From contig OY821519.1 in assembly GCA_963682025.1 (NCBI GenBank), positions 69,237,025-69,301,024 of the forward strand: a DNA stretch of 64,000 bases, written 5' to 3'. This DNA is from Cordilura impudica. Its lineage: Eukaryota; Arthropoda; Insecta; Diptera; Scathophagidae. The notes under the pieces were generated by a model. That model was given only the letters and a program-made list of their open reading frames with translations, did not search any database and was not told where the DNA came from. How positions within the stretch are numbered: position 1 is the first letter of the stretch; every line of letters begins with the position of its first letter. Shown in pieces: positions 1 through 12,497 of this stretch. A program made the translations under genes and the position numbers.

Positions 1-508
1 TATCTCACGATATGTTAAAGCAGAAAGACTTTAAAAATATTATAATTAAATATCTGAAGAACACAGCGCAAACATGCAAGATATCTTTTTGCGGCTCTCT
101 CATAAGTTTGTTTCTTCTTATTATATTCTTTTTAGCTTATATAACATGTGAGTAACTGAAGATTATGTTTGAAAATATAAACAGTTAGAAAATCTTATTA
201 AGGCATAAACTTAACAACTAGTTAATAACAAAAGAAACATAAAAGAAGATGAGCTAAAAATTTGGTCGATATTATTATTCTAAGTTAAATTGATAATTCA
301 TACATTTTCTTTGCAGTGAAATTCTAAAAACAAGTGGAATATTTGTAAAAAAAAAAAAAAACATTATCGGTAAATTTAAAATTCCCTCTTTAACCAAGCT
401 ATTACGGGGTGTGCCATCTTGAATATTGAATAACTTTAAATAATTTTGATGTATTCTTTTTTTCTTTTTGAAAGCCATGTCACAGTGGACATACAGCACT
501 AATTAAAA
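1..508. other. AT-rich stretch, no gene seen
   Basis: No coding similarity, RNA gene or recognisable repeat. Short A and T runs only; the small open frames are what AT-rich noncoding DNA yields by chance. Confidence 0.6.
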
Positions 509-932
509 CTAGCAGATTTCAGCCCTCAAAATTTGAGTGCAAATTATATGAAATTTTATTTTTTCATTTAATAAATTATTTTACAAGACAATTCAAAATT
601 CAACACTTTTCAAATTGGTTTATTGGTTAAATATTGTTTTTCAATACAACACAATTGTTATTGTGAATGAAGACAACAAACTCATTTTTTTTTACAAACA
701 TATTAACAAATTTAATAAACACGTACATAGCATAATTTTATAATTTTATGTATGTGTTAGTACCAACTTTAAATGCATTTTTCTCAAAAAAAAAATGTTC
801 CAGACATTTCAACTCTGTCAATCTGGTGGACAAACGAATACCTTTCAAATAAGATACGTTTGGTCAAAATCGGGAGCAAACTGTCAAAAAATCATTAGTA
901 ACAAGAATCGCCTTACCAAATAATATTATAGA
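509..932 (-). mobile_element. Mini-Helitron copy H1 (diverged)
   Basis: Read on the minus strand it starts TCTATAATATTA and ends with a small hairpin (ctcaaa/tttgag) followed by ATCTGCTAG and a T, the canonical Helitron layout of 5'-TC, hairpin and CTRR with insertion next to T. At 424 bp it is longer and more diverged than the 364-369-bp copies. The base before TC is T rather than the expected A. No coding capacity, so non-autonomous. Confidence 0.75.
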
Positions 933-1559
933 AACTTATCCTGGTTCTACAAGGGGGCTATCGGTGTGCAATGAAAAACTAGAATATTGGAAATTTTATA
1001 ATTTTTTTTTATGTTATCTTATGTCGACAAAAAGATACTCGTACAAGGCTTTATCCATTTCAAAAAAAATAAAAGTATTTTCTTGTGTAACCAAAAAAAA
1101 AAAAAAAATTATGGTGTTCTGTGGTAACTTTAAATATTCTATTGGCTATCGGATACCTTCCATACGTTTTTTTTTTTTTTTTTGCTATAGAAGTTCTAAC
1201 GTCACTACAATTTAAGTTTTTCAGAATCTTATTCTTGTTTCAATTTTTCATTTGGCAAAGCAATTAAAAATTATTTTTGCTCATAATAAAATTTAGTTTT
1301 GTTATTCTCTTAATGTTTTAAACTCAATCTTACATCAAATCGTTGTTAATATTAAATTTAACACAGTTAATTTTAAATTAAATTTTATTTTTAAAACAAG
1401 TTCTAGAACACTTCCGCCTAAAAAAACTTCACTTTTTAATTAAAATGGATTATATATATTTTTGAGCACTCAACGCGACTTTCCTGCGCTATAAATTCGT
1501 AAATAGGCTCTCAACAAATGCATTATAAAGTAGATAATCTGTAATAAAAGAAAAAAAAA
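933..1559. other. AT-rich stretch, no gene seen
   Basis: Homopolymer A and T runs around 1091-1110 and 1167-1183. No coding similarity or repeat family recognised. Confidence 0.5.
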
Positions 1560-1848
1560 ACAAGTAAGAAAATTATAGTCGGTCTAGACTGACTATACCG
1601 TATAGTCTATACGATACCCTATACCATGCGTTTAGGTCCAACTAATTGGATATAGAAAATAAGCATAAACCAAATTTGAGTGGGACTATTATTAATTTTT
1701 TGCTTTCGGATATGAAAAAGTTCATATCGGATGCTATATTTATATTGGGACTAAGTCGAAAAATGAACCGATCCTGACCATGTTTGGTAAGGTCACTTAG
1801 TTTTTGCAAAAACGTATAAAAAAACAAAATCTTAGAAAAATTTGTGCA

Positions 1849-1879
<31 letters not shown>

Positions 1880-2643
1880 GATCGATATAAGCTTCATATG
1901 GGGACTATGATTAAAGGCCTAGTTAGCCACACGTAACCTTAACCAAACGTGTCAGCTGTTTTTTTCTGTTACATGTAAAGCATTTAGAGCAGTTACCGAA
2001 CTCAACTATCACGTAACCGGAATGTCCCAATCTGTTGAAAATAGATTTTTGCTAAGTTTGTACGTGATATTTGTGAACAGCTGATAAAGTTTTGTTAATT
2101 TTACACAGCAACATGCTGGTTCGTTTTTTACGTTCTATAATTGCACTAAATGCCAACGTTACATTTACGTTATGGATACATTTTAACAACGTGTGGCTAG
2201 CTAGGCCTTAAGAATTATCCTATAAGGTTTATTTTTGGACTACTGATAACTGGACATAATAAACATATACAAACACAATTTGATCGAGATCTATATAATA
2301 ATTTGGATATTATGGCAAATTAAGTCGATCTCATATGGGTTTTTTGTAAGGGGACTATGTCTGAACATGAACCGATTTTCACCAATTTCAATAGCGTTCA
2401 TCCTATGGCCGATAGAAGCCTAAATACTATATTACGTGAAAAATATATTCATATTTGCGACTTGTAGTTTCATTACAAGGTTTACATGGACACACAGACG
2501 GACGTACAGACGGAGATCGCTAAATCGGCTCAAAAAGTGATTCTGAGTCGATCGGTATAATAAAAGATGAGTCTATGTCAAATATTTTTGGTAGACAGCA
2601 CAATGTCATTATACCCCGACCACATAGTTGTAATAGGGCATAA
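1560..2643 (+). mobile_element. Family A repeat, copy A1, interrupted by a MITE
   Basis: Starts ACAAGTAAGAAAATTATAG, then a near-palindromic block, and ends in the 'ATACCCC...CACATAGT...GGG' hairpin. Just inside the right end sits the family's 'acagacggacgtacagacgg' stretch. About 790 bp without the 294-bp MITE at 1915-2208. A 27-base T run lies at 1852-1878. The conserved short open frames of this family carry stops in this copy and are not treated as genes. Confidence 0.8.
1915..2208. mobile_element. 294-bp MITE, Harbinger-like (TAA target duplication)
   Basis: Terminal inverted repeats AGGCCTAGTTAGCCACACGT (left) and AGGCCTAGCTAGCCACACGT (right, reverse complement) differ at one base in 20. 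TAA at 1912-1914 and 2209-2211 flank it, and other family A copies read 'gactaagaattgtcc' at this point, which gives the empty site. A 3-bp TWA duplication with a GGCC-rich terminus suits PIF/Harbinger. TTAA (piggyBac-type) is a weaker alternative. No coding. Confidence 0.75.
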
Positions 2644-2731
2644 ATATGCACTTAAAAATTTGAATTTTTTTATAATTATATTTATAAATAATAAAAAACC
2701 AAAAACAGTAAAATTAAGGTAACAATAATAA

Positions 2732-3100
2732 CTAGCAGATTCCAGCGCTCGATATTCGAGTGCAATTTCTGGGCAGCTTTATTTTTTAACTTAGCCAGTT
2801 CACAAACCAACACTTTTATGGTTTATTATTATTGTGAATGAAGATAAAAAAAACTCATTAACAAACACATTAACAACTTTAATAGACACACACAGAGCAT
2901 TGTATAATTTTATGTATGTGTTAGTAGCAAATTTAAATGCAATTTACTCAAAATAAGGGAAAAAATTCAAAAATCTGTGAACCTGCAAAACGGTTAAAAT
3001 GAAATACCTTTCTAATAATATACGTTTGGTCAAAATCGGGATAAAACGGTAGAACAAAACATCGGTCACAAGAAATCGCCTAGCCTATTAATATTATAGA
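2732..3100 (-). mobile_element. Mini-Helitron copy H2 (369 bp)
   Basis: Minus strand: flanking A, then TCTATAATATTAATAGGCTA. At the other end an 8-bp-stem hairpin (GCACTCGA/TCGAGCGC), a 9-nt spacer and CTAG followed by T. These match canonical Helitron termini and the A|T insertion site. No Rep/helicase coding. Confidence 0.85.
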
Positions 3101-3393
3101 TACTTATGTAAGAAAATATATTTAAACAAAATTTAAAAAAAAAAATAAATAAATAGAAACATCAAGCCATTGTAAATTACAGGGCAAAAAATTTATAAAA
3201 TGAATTTTGTACAAAAATAAAACCAAAAAAAAAAAATGTCAATCAACATATTACCATATAAGGTGTTGTTTACATGTACATACATGAACTTGAAAATAAT
3301 TTCAAGATCAAGGTTATTTATTTTTTCTCTCTTATTTCTGCTTGTACCAGAAATTCTTTGGCTACAGTGAAGAGCAAAACTGATCACAGTCAC

Positions 3394-3659
3394 ACGTATA
3401 TTATTTTAAAGGTATTTCTTTTTAGCTGTTCACCAGATTTACAGATTTTTAAATTTTTTCCTTTATTTTGAGTAAATTACATTTAAATTTGCTACTAACA
3501 CATACATAAAATTATACAATGTTCTGTAAGTGTCTATTAAAGTTATTAATGTGTTTGTAATAAAATGAATTGATGAGCATACCTTCAGGGTCTTTATTTA
3601 ATGAAAAAATATAATTTCCTAGAATTTGCGCTCGAATTTCGAGGGCGGGAATCTGCTAG
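3394..3659 (+). mobile_element. Mini-Helitron copy H3, 5'-truncated
   Basis: Matches the family from the 'acgtatattatttt' segment to the hairpin and terminal CTGCTAG followed by T. The TC-containing 5' end is missing, and the central part carries a private insertion around 3565-3620. Confidence 0.75.
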
Positions 3660-3929
3660 TTTAAATTAATATTTATTTGTATAAATAAATAACAATGGTC
3701 TACAAATTTAAAAAAATTGACTGCAGAAACGAAGCAGGTTTTTAACTAATCTGGGTGCGCTGAATTTAAATCTGGCATAAAAATTGGGCTATCACGTTTT
3801 GTTCATTTTTTATCGCATGCTGGCAATACTGTAAAACAGTCAATACTGACACTACAATTTCACAATTATTTATTTGACAGAAGCCCACATTCATTCTAAA
3901 TCTTCATAATAGTAGCGTTTACGCATGTC

Positions 3930-5550
3930 AGGGAGATTGTGTGTTACTGAATCAAGCTATTTTTGCTTTGTGTGTGGTGAATATTGAATATTTGGAAAAA
4001 AAAAAAGGATATGCAATATCAGAATCATTAAAATATGCATATTTAAATTATTTGGGTTTTGCTGTCAGAAACTTGGACAAACCGTGTATTTTTCAATCCA
4101 ACTACTTTGGAGAGAGTCAAGTAACCACCAAACCGATTGTTATTTCTGTTTAACAAAAGTCGCTGGATTCAATATGAAAAATCGAAAAATATTACTTACG
4201 CGAATGTCATATCGGTTTCCAAACCAGTTCAACGTCCACCAAATGATCCATTGCCAGTCATTCCCAGTGCTACGAGTAGTGAGTCCGAAACATCGTTCAC
4301 CAGCAGTGGCAGCTTGTAGGAGGCTGATGACGATCACCATTTAGTGACTCAAGCTGAGCTGAATGATTAATTCGGGATTTTAATTTATCGAAGCAAGACG
4401 CAGAATTACTAGCTTCACGCATGCAGCAGTGGAAACATCTTGCAGTTGGGTCAAAAGTTATAATCTATAGAGATAGAAACTTGAAATCGGCTGCATATTT
4501 TTAAAAGAAACCCTCTATTCTATACTGTACTGATGTGGATGGTTTATTTCAAAAAATGAATCAGTCATATGACAAAACTGAATGGAGATTATTTACTGAT
4601 CGCTCTTAGTACAGTTCAAAGGCTCTTCTCTTGTATAATGGGAATGAAAAACTATCCATAACAATTGCTCATGTCATTATTAATACAAAGGAAAATTACG
4701 AATCAATGACTGTAATATTTACATTACTCAAATACAACTATCATAACTGGAAGATCTGTGGTGATCTAAAGGTGTGTGACTTAAATTTCTTTGTATATAT
4801 ATTATAGACCATCGTAAATAACTGTAAATTAATTTTTCAGGTCATTGGTTTGTTGACTGGTATGCAAGAAGGTTTCACAAAATATTGTTGTTTCTTCTGT
4901 ATATGGGATAGTCGCGCTACATGTCATCATTACGTCAGAACAGAGTGGCCCAAAAGAACTGAGTATTCACCAGGAAAACAAAACATTTCAAATAAACCAT
5001 TAATTGATCCAAATGACGTTCTTCTTCCGCCGCTGCATATAAAATTTGGGCCTTGTGAAGAACTTTGTCCAGGCATTTAAATATTTGTTAGCAGTTTTTA
5101 CTAAAATTTCAAATGCTAAAATCAAAGAAGGCATATTTGTTGGCCCTCAAATCAGGAAGCTATTGAATGATGACAATTTTTCACAATGTTTGTTGGAGAA
5201 AGAATATACAGCCTGGAAATCTTTCAAGAGCATCGTGGCCAGTTTTCTTGGAAACAATAATCGTGAAAACTACACACAAATTGTTGCGGAATTATTGAAA
5301 ACTTATCACAAATTAGGTGCACGAATTTCACTCAGAATGCATTTTCTTCATTCGCATTTAGATTTTTTCCAGAAAACCTAGGTGCGGTGACCGAAGAACA
5401 AGGGGAGCGTGCTCACCAAGATTTAATGAAAATTGAAAGAAATTATCAAGGATTTTGGAACAAAAGCATGCTAAAACTGAACCAACAAAATACAAACAAG
5501 GTTCAAATAACGCCATTCACTCTTGAAAATTCATTGATTTTTAAATAAAC
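3930..5550 (+). pseudogene. Relic of an unnamed DDE-like transposase family (full-length scar)
   Basis: Pieced across several frameshifts and stops. In order: an N-terminal zinc-finger-like region (the 'NLDKP' and 'HQTDCYFC' blocks, 3940-4190); a proline/serine linker (4200-4320); a 'VTQAELND...ELLASRM' block (4345-4450); 'WRLFTDRS' (4585-4610); 'WKICGDLK' (4748-4771); 'TKYCCFFCIWDSRA' (4879-4920); a 'GPQIRKLL' block (5140); 'HFLHSHLDFF' (5340); and 'EEQGERAHQD' (5393-5420). A GT..AG intron of 69 bp (4772-4840) joins 'GDLK' to 'VIGLLTGM'. The same blocks recur at 48290-49652 and 59195-59395. The acidic residues in TDRS, GDLK and EEQGER could be an RNase-H-type DDE triad; that is inference. 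I recognise the family as common in arthropod and cnidarian genomes but know no established name. Dead copy; termini not found. Confidence 0.7.
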
Positions 5551-6819
5551 TAATGATTTTTTAAGCAAAAAACGAATAAAAAAATTTTTTTTATCTCGAA
5601 AACCTGACGTGATAGAGAAAAACCAATTACAGATTCGAAATCAGCCCACCAAATTACCCTAGGAAAGATATTTGGCTGCTCCAGTCCAAACCCTTGTTGG
5701 CTAGTGTAATTCTTTATATTGTGAAATATAAACTATTAATTCTAAATTTATATTTTTTTTAATTTCAAAACATGCAAAAAAATAAGCAAAAATATACAAT
5801 AAATCGATGTCATATTGTAGCAAATCTTTTGACTCGGAAAAGTATTTGCTCAAAATTGATTTTGGACTACGGATTACAAACGTGACCTTGCCTGAAAATT
5901 GCAGCCCTACTCAGTACCAAAATTCACGATTTAACAAATTACTGAAGACACTATTTCAGAGCTGATAATAAAAAAAAAATGGAAAATAGCAGTTGTCTCC
6001 TTTTAAAATTGATGTGGTGACATTTTGGCCTATTAATAAGGCAGCTTTTTAAATGCCAACTTTCTACTTTTGTTGAATTAAAAAAAATCGTCATTTTAGG
6101 AGAAAATATCATCAAGTCGTTAAAATGACAATAAATCGAAATCTAGAAAGCATTTTGCTAAGAAATTGTCTAAGTTTGTATGAAAATGTTTAATTTTAAT
6201 GAACCATTCAGTAATGGGCTCACTCTGAAATAAAAAATGAATTGTTTGCCAAAAATTCTACTAACTAATGAAATTCTTTCCCACCGCTAATGGTAAAAAG
6301 TTAAGATTCCAGATAAGTGAAGTGCATTTAAAATCATTACAGTATGTTGAAATTGCTCTAAGCTCTAAAACAAGAAACAAAAAATGAAAAATATGGCTTT
6401 TTTGTTGTATTTACAAACAACAATAAGGAAATCATAAAATTTTTAAATTTCCAACCAAATACAGATTTAGACCATTAGTGCAGTATTTATGAGAAAGCAC
6501 TCATTAAATAGTTAAATGACTATTTATTTAGAAGGAATTTTTTCGTAGAACATTTTAACCCTATATTTGCTATTTTCATGGGTCACTTAAGTCCCTTCTT
6601 CAATTAATACCAAAAAAGTATTCTGAAACGTGCGTTTAATGGGTTAAAATGTTCTGTGAATATGTGCTGCAGTAGATTTTGAAATTTCCATGAGCGATAG
6701 TTTTAATAGTTTTCTCAAACAAAGTAAGCGAAAAATAAAAAATAAAACGGTTACAAAATGTTGATAATTAATATTGATTTTTCGGCAAAAACCTCAATCG
6801 TATTTTGTTTTAACATTAA
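5551..6819. other. AT-rich stretch, no gene seen
   Basis: The first 200 bp may be the noncoding 3' side of the preceding transposase relic. Beyond that there is no coding similarity, tandem repeat or known terminus. Confidence 0.4.
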
Positions 6820-7381
6820 GGGCCATTATTACCACTTGCCAATAGCTAAAGTTAGGATGTTATCGGGCAGATTATTAGTTTTTCGTTATTACAACTATAC
6901 TTTAAGCTAAAAGTGACCGATAAGCTAAAGGGAAGATATTGTTACCTTTAACTTTTAACGTGAGGTTTATATATTTAATTTTGCCACATTATCTGATCTA
7001 TGAAGAATAAATTCACACCAATTTAGTTTTGGAAATAAATTTATTTGCATATAATTAAATATATGCTTGTATATATTTTAAAAAGTTTTATTACACATTT
7101 ACAACAATTATGCAACTTATAATAAAGGTTTTTAGTTTTTATTCTATTGTTTGCTTGCGAACAAATAAAGGAACGTTGCCACTACGTATTTTATAAAGCA
7201 ATTCATTTGGTCAAAAGTAATCGGTGTTTCCTTTGGTGTTGCCACAATATCAAAAATATTAATTTTATTTTACTGGGAAGTTGTAATAACGAAAAGAAGT
7301 TAAAGGTAACTTTATTGCTCACTTTAGCTAAAGTTACCTTTAACTAACATTTACTTTAAAGGGAAGTTGTAATAATGGCCC
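6820..7381. mobile_element. 562-bp MITE, Harbinger-like (TAA target duplication)
   Basis: Left terminus GGGCCATTATTACCACTT and right terminus (reverse complement) GGGCCATTATTACAACTT, flanked by TAA at 6817-6819 and 7382-7384. The pattern RGGCC..xTTAxCC is shared with the MITE at 1915-2208, so the two probably use related transposases. Subterminal 'agctaaag' and 'aactttagc' motifs recur on both sides. The 66-codon open frame inside has no similarity I recognise. Confidence 0.75.
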
Positions 7382-7639
7382 TAAGAGTGAAAACAAATGA
7401 AAATAGTGAAAAATGGAAGCTTCCAAGCTCGATATTAATAGTTTTTGTTATGTTTTTGGTAAGTTTGTCCCAAGAAAAGAAATGAAAGGAAATTTTAGTG
7501 GATATTTTATTTAGTAATCATAACGGAATAATGTGATAGTACATGGGATTATCAAAATTCGGTTGACAAAGAATTCGGTTGTAAAAACGAATCCGTTTGT
7601 TGTGTCTGCTTTATAATTTTTTACTGATTTGGCAGAATC

Positions 7640-8327
7640 CAACAGCATGATAAATTTATGTTATGTCTGATGCGGCGCATTTTGATCTAAAGGGCATTGT
7701 AAACAAGCAAAATTGCCATATATGGAGTGAATCTAATCCAAAAATAATCCATGAGACGGAACTGCACCCAGAACGAGTCACTGTGTGGTGCGCAGTGTCG
7801 TGAAGGTGCTTTAAAAAACGGTGCTTTAGAAAACGGTGCAACAGTGACTGTCAAAGGGGACCGTTAGTTAGAGACACTGAAGGAGTTTTTTTTACTCAGA
7901 ACTACACCAAAGACGTATCCGTTTCAAAATCATTTGGTTTGAGCAAGATGGAGCAACTACACACATAGCCAGACCGGTTATGACGGAGCTCCAACGAAAA
8001 TTCCCAAACACTTTCCGCTGGCCCCCCAAGGTCACCTGACCAGACTGCACCAGACCTTCCTTTATGGGGTTATGACAAGCAAGAGGTGCTCAAAACAAAA
8101 CCAAGGAATTTGACGGAATTGAAGCAGTCCAATATAATAATAATTGACACAATCCCGACTTCAAACCTTAGGCCGCAATGGAGGTCATCTACAGTCTATC
8201 ATCTTCAAAATCAATTAGTTATATTAAATTAAATTGGATTATCTATACAATAAAAAAAACGAAATACATTGGTTAAAAAAAATAATTCAATTTGTTATTG
8301 TGGCACAGTAGGTGCGCCACCCTGTAT
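7640..8327 (+). pseudogene. mariner-like transposase relic, C-terminal half
   Basis: Shows the insect mariner-type block 'MSDAAHFDLKG..NKQNCHIW' (first catalytic Asp region), then 'HPERVTVWCAV', and after frameshifts 'EQDGATTHIARP' and 'WPPK' (the second-Asp and post-catalytic regions). Several stops and shifts. The right end reads AGGTGCGCCACCCTGTATA, a typical inverted terminus of this transposon group followed by TA. The N-terminal helix-turn-helix part and left terminus are absent. A relic of the N-terminal part of a related element lies at 23692-24035. Confidence 0.75.
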
Positions 8328-8535
8328 AAGAATCTAACAAATATTAAATAACAACCATTAAACGTATTTAATAGGAAACATATTTAAATTGCTTAAACTT
8401 CTAAATCTGAAAGTTTTCTACAAAAAAAAAATATCCTGATTTCATCAAAACATGATAAGTTGTATACAAAAAATTTTAAAGTACGAAAATGGGAAATGTT
8501 TTCAAATGAAAAAAAAAACTTGTAATATGAAAATT

Positions 8536-9251
8536 CTGTGGTTTTCTCGAATAACTGCGTATGTCCATTTTTGTCAGTTTTGAGTTAACGATATTAATTT
8601 TTAACGCTCTTTACATGTGTTCAATTTAAAAAAAAAAAAAATATTGACCATTTCTGAGTTTTTTCTTTAAATAACGACGTAACTTAAATGTTTATTAAAT
8701 TAATTTGCAGCACTAACGACGTACGTCAACCTACGTTTGATCGCTGACAAATTATTTTCTCAGAAACCGACACATAGCGACATACGTTGTTATTAATGAA
8801 AAAAATGCAAAATAATTTTGGAGTAGTTTTCAGTTTATAACCACCTTGCAAAAACTTGTGTGTTTATTTCTGTTATTTTTTGTCACTATTATTCTTGATA
8901 CGTTGTTATATTCTCATCCTAAGTCCCGTTAACTTATTGTTGACGAACAAAAAAATCCGTTTTTCAAGCAACAACAACTTATGGTAGTTTTCATTTTCAA
9001 AGAAAACGACGTTTGTCGACATAAGTTGTTTTATCTGCACACACATATTGTTTTTTTCGTCCTTCTCTAGGATCTATTCCTCTGAAGATTTTTGACGCAA
9101 AATTTTATATAAAGAATTTATTGGCCATATCTACAGGATTGCTAAATAAAAAGCTCTAAAATCTTCAGCCCACAATTTCAAATATAACGTTTTTTGGCTC
9201 CCCTGAACATTTTGATTTTATGACATACGCGGTTATTCTAGAAAACCACAG
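8536..9251. mobile_element. TIR element family F, copy F1 (716 bp)
   Basis: Begins CTGTGGTTTTCTCGAATAAC and ends with the reverse complement of CTGTGGTTTTCTAGAATAAC. A 755-bp copy lies at 25536-26290. Interior is noncoding with several 'acgacgt.a.gt' repeats (tacgtcaacctacg, cgacatacgttg). Flanks AATT/AACT do not settle the target duplication; F2 allows TA or ATAT. Confidence 0.8.
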
Positions 9252-9261
9252 AACTATTCTA

Positions 9262-9850
9262 TAAGTTAAATTTTATAGTTCTTAAAAGAAAAGCTGCTCA
9301 CATCTAAAGCAGAAAATTTATAAAAATCTGATTAAGTTTTGTTAAAATCTATAAACAGTTATTTAATTTTTTATTAATAACTAGGTACTTTGTTATTATT
9401 TTTCTTCGATATTGGCGATTTTTTGTATTTATTTCGGGCTAGCCTTAAAACAAAATTTGACAATACCGATCTAAGCAAATATGACACGTTTTGTGTACAT
9501 ACACACTTATGGTGCAAATGTTACCAACACAACGACTAGAAAATCAGTAACAATTACAGCTATGACACAAAATATAAAATTTTGTGTAACAACAATAACA
9601 AGAACAACATAGAAAAATCATATTTTTTGAAGCCCTTTTTACTTTCTCATTAATATCACGGGATCTATGAAACCGATTTTGATTATTTTTAACAGCAGCC
9701 TGCTCAGGTTATAAATGAAACATGTTCACTAAAAATAAAAAAACCATATTTTCTATTAAAGGCGCCATCGTGACTTTAACAGACGGACAGACGGACATCA
9801 TATATCAAATCCGCTTTTATATCATACCACACTGGTGTGGTGAGATACAG
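9262..9850 (-). mobile_element. Family D (mini-me-like) element, copy D1
   Basis: Minus strand: head with the CACCACACCAGTGTGGT hairpin, 'agcggatttgatat' core and a GTCC/GTCT run (9778-9805); then 'gcctgctgttaaaaataatcaaaatcgg', 'gttgttcttgttattgttgtt' and 'aaaaaatcgccaatat'. It ends near 'cttttaagaactataaaattt'. D4 and D5 at 36-38 kb show the same order. This copy has no expanded array: at the array site it reads 'acaaagtacctagttatta' and then 'ataaaaaattaaataa'. Noncoding. Confidence 0.75.
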
Positions 9851-11593
9851 TTAGATTTTTACAAAAAATTAAATACATTAAAAAAAGTTTAACTTCATCC
9901 ATCGAGCTCAAAATACTTTATCTACATCGAATAACTTTAAATGTGTTTTTCTCGAAACATCTTTTTTCAAGTCGGTGGCCACTATAATTCAGAAACGGCT
10001 GAATGAATTTTTATGGAATTTTTACAGCATTAAAAACTAGTTTTTGATCACAGAATTTTCATTTTTGTTCAAAATTTTGATAATTCTTTAACAATAAACT
10101 AATGCTTTTTGGTCTTAAAATCGGGAGTAAACTTTAACAAACCGCCATTTTGTTACTTTAAAAAAATTTTGAGTAAAGACTAGAACTAATGATTTTTTGC
10201 TTTATTGATTTCAGATGATTCAGTGAGATATCCTGATAGTGACGGCGAAGCACTACTTTTAGAGGGGGTCCCTCAATGATGGCAATATTTTTATATAATG
10301 CCTTTTTTTTTAATTATATGGAAGTCATGTTAAAACATGACGTAAAATCTCTGTGCATTCAGTTTTATAAAATAAATTTAGTTACGAAAAAAATTATTTA
10401 AAATATTCTTTTGTCACGCATGACTGCATCACACCCCTTAATCATAATTAATAAAAAATTTTGAAAAACTAGTATTACGAAAGTTTTTGCATGGTCCCAA
10501 ATGCCCCACTTCGGTCCAATACGAATTTGAAAATAAAAGTCTTATTCGCTTTACAGAAATTGCGCTACACGATTTCGAGCTTAAAGAATTTAATTAAAAT
10601 CAAGTGAGGCTCCGGCTTGTGAAAACGTAGAAAGATTTTCTTTTAAATTTTTGACTTGCGTTGAATGCTTCATATATGTAACAATTGCCTCTCACTTATT
10701 ATTTTACAATATATATAGTAGAAAATTCTAGAAACTCTGAGACTGAGATATATAATATTACATGATGTAATTTTGTTCATCCATGGTCTAAAAGATCTCA
10801 TATTCTTATTAAATTCAATTTATTTTGCAAACTCACACAATAAAAAAATATGTTGGCCTGTACCGACATATGTTTGTAGTATTTTACTACTTTTTGTAGT
10901 TTTTTTTTTTTATTTCTGAGAATTGTTTTCGCTTTTAGGCCTTTTACTTTTTATTTATGGTTCTTTTTAACACATTCCCCTCTCCCCCCCTCAAATACAA
11001 AAAAAATGCATTTGAAGTTTAATCTTAGATATCTTAAGACTTTGGAAAGATAAAAGATTGTTTGTCTCTCTTGAAATTGTTGTGGAAACATTTATGGTCA
11101 ACCGGCTATTTACATTCAGTTCTGTATATGGTAGCTTAACATTTAAATTCTACATCGAATATTTAATAAATTGTTGTGTTGTGCTTTATGAATTTAAAAC
11201 TTTTTAATAAAATATTGTCAAAAAATAATAGCAACAAGGTTGAATGATGTGACCAACGAAATATTACAATGGCTTTAAAATTTAAATTAGAAAAAATGCG
11301 CAGTCAAGCCAGACCGTTAGAAAGGGAAATTTAATATGGGCACTAAGTACAAAAATACAACGATGCAACACATATTTGATTGCAATAATAATAATTTTTT
11401 TTTATAATAATCATTTTGATACCATGAAAATTTCATTTTTCATTTCCAATACATCATTGGAAAAGTGCCGATCTCTGCTAGTAATTGTGTTAAGTAATTA
11501 ACCTTAACTGCAAGGGATAATTTATTTGCCACATTCAATTTTCATTTTCTGACTGATCTTTATTTTAATGTTGCCGTTTGAAAAATCCATCAA
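9851..11593. other. AT-rich stretch, no gene seen
   Basis: No coding similarity. Short homopolymers (T run near 10901, C run near 10977-10990). Confidence 0.45.
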
Positions 11594-11995
11594 TATATTA
11601 GAGTTAGAGAGTGTTAAATTCGTTGCGGCTACCACTTTAATAATGTTGCCGATACTTAAATTTTAAGTTAGTTGCTTTTATTTTTGACAGGTTTCTATTA
11701 GAATTTCTTGTTATAAATACAATGATCGTGTCTTCTATATAAAACTGCGTTTTTCTGTTACTAAAGTAGGAAGCCTACAACTTCCCTAAGTACTTAATAG
11801 AACTCCAACGAAATACCTTATTTAACGCAGCCGGCTTATAATACCCAAAGTTTGATTCCTATAAGAATGTTTTGAGAAGAATTTCAAATAATTCTTGGCT
11901 AAAAATGTCCAGATATTAATATTAAAAAAAAAAACAATATTAAAATAGTTTTATCTGAATAAACTAGTAATATGTTAATTTAAGGATTCAAACGA
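11594..11995 (+). repeat. Family B interspersed repeat, copy B1
   Basis: Shares 'aatacaatgatcgtgt', 'cgaaata.cttattta.cgcag', 'gtaatacccaaagtt.gattcct' and 'aattcttggctaaaaat' with 28125-28486 plus 31095-31205. Its start resembles 56786-56915. This copy lacks the hAT insertion seen in B2. Noncoding. Confidence 0.6.
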
Positions 11996-11999
11996 ACAC

Positions 12000-12165
12000 A
12001 ACAAAAACAGGTAAGAAATTAAGTCGATCTATACAGACTATAAAATACACCCAATAAAATCTTATATACGAAATTTCATCCAAATATACTTTTGTATAAT
12101 TGTGATCTTTAGTTTGCGTACCAGGTTTATATAGTCAATCGGTATAGGAGGTGTGCCTGTGTTAA
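12000..12165 (+). repeat. Family A relic, short
   Basis: Starts 'caggtaagaaatta.gtcgatc' and then jumps to 'aaatttcatccaaatata...gtgatctttagtttgcgtaccaggtttatat' and 'atcggtata'. This matches the two ends of family A with the middle deleted. Confidence 0.5.
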
Positions 12166-12186
12166 GTTCTAAACATGTTCAACGAT

Positions 12187-12497
12187 GAAAAAGCAACAAT
12201 AGCTCACAAATCAAACCAAACACTAAAGATTTACGCGTAACAAAACTAAACAAGACATCCTTAATATTGACAATGTTGTATATGAAATTGCATGCCACGG
12301 CAATGAAAGGGAGAGGTGCAACAAAGTTTACAACAAAACGAATGTTAGGGACAAGAATTGCTGAACATAAGGCAGACATAAACAAACAGAGAGAAACCAC
12401 AGCACTCGCTCAGCATGTGAAGGACAACAAACATAAGGTTAATTTTGACAAAATTAAATTACTTTGCAAGGAGAGGAGAACAAATAAACGCTACACA
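12187..12497 (+). pseudogene. Penelope-like element relic: GIY-YIG nuclease domain, 5' piece
   Basis: Two frames carry successive parts of a GIY-YIG endonuclease domain: 'NVVYEIACHGNERERCNKVY' and then, after a frameshift, 'LGTRIAEHKADINKQ', 'TALAQHVKDNKHKVNFD' and 'ERRTNKRYT'. The Tyr of 'YEI', the Arg of 'TRIAEH' and the 'EH' are the usual conserved positions. In Penelope-like retroelements this domain sits C-terminal to the reverse transcriptase and nicks target DNA. No reverse transcriptase remains upstream. The frame is cut at 'KRYT' by the hAT starting at 12498 and resumes at 15288. Confidence 0.65.

Noticed and set aside
4140..4340. Overlapping frames in three registers near 4.1-4.3 kb as separate genes
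   Set aside because: They are frameshifted pieces, and the antisense, of one transposase relic.
12179..12400. 73-codon minus-strand frame
   Set aside because: Antisense of the GIY-YIG domain relic.
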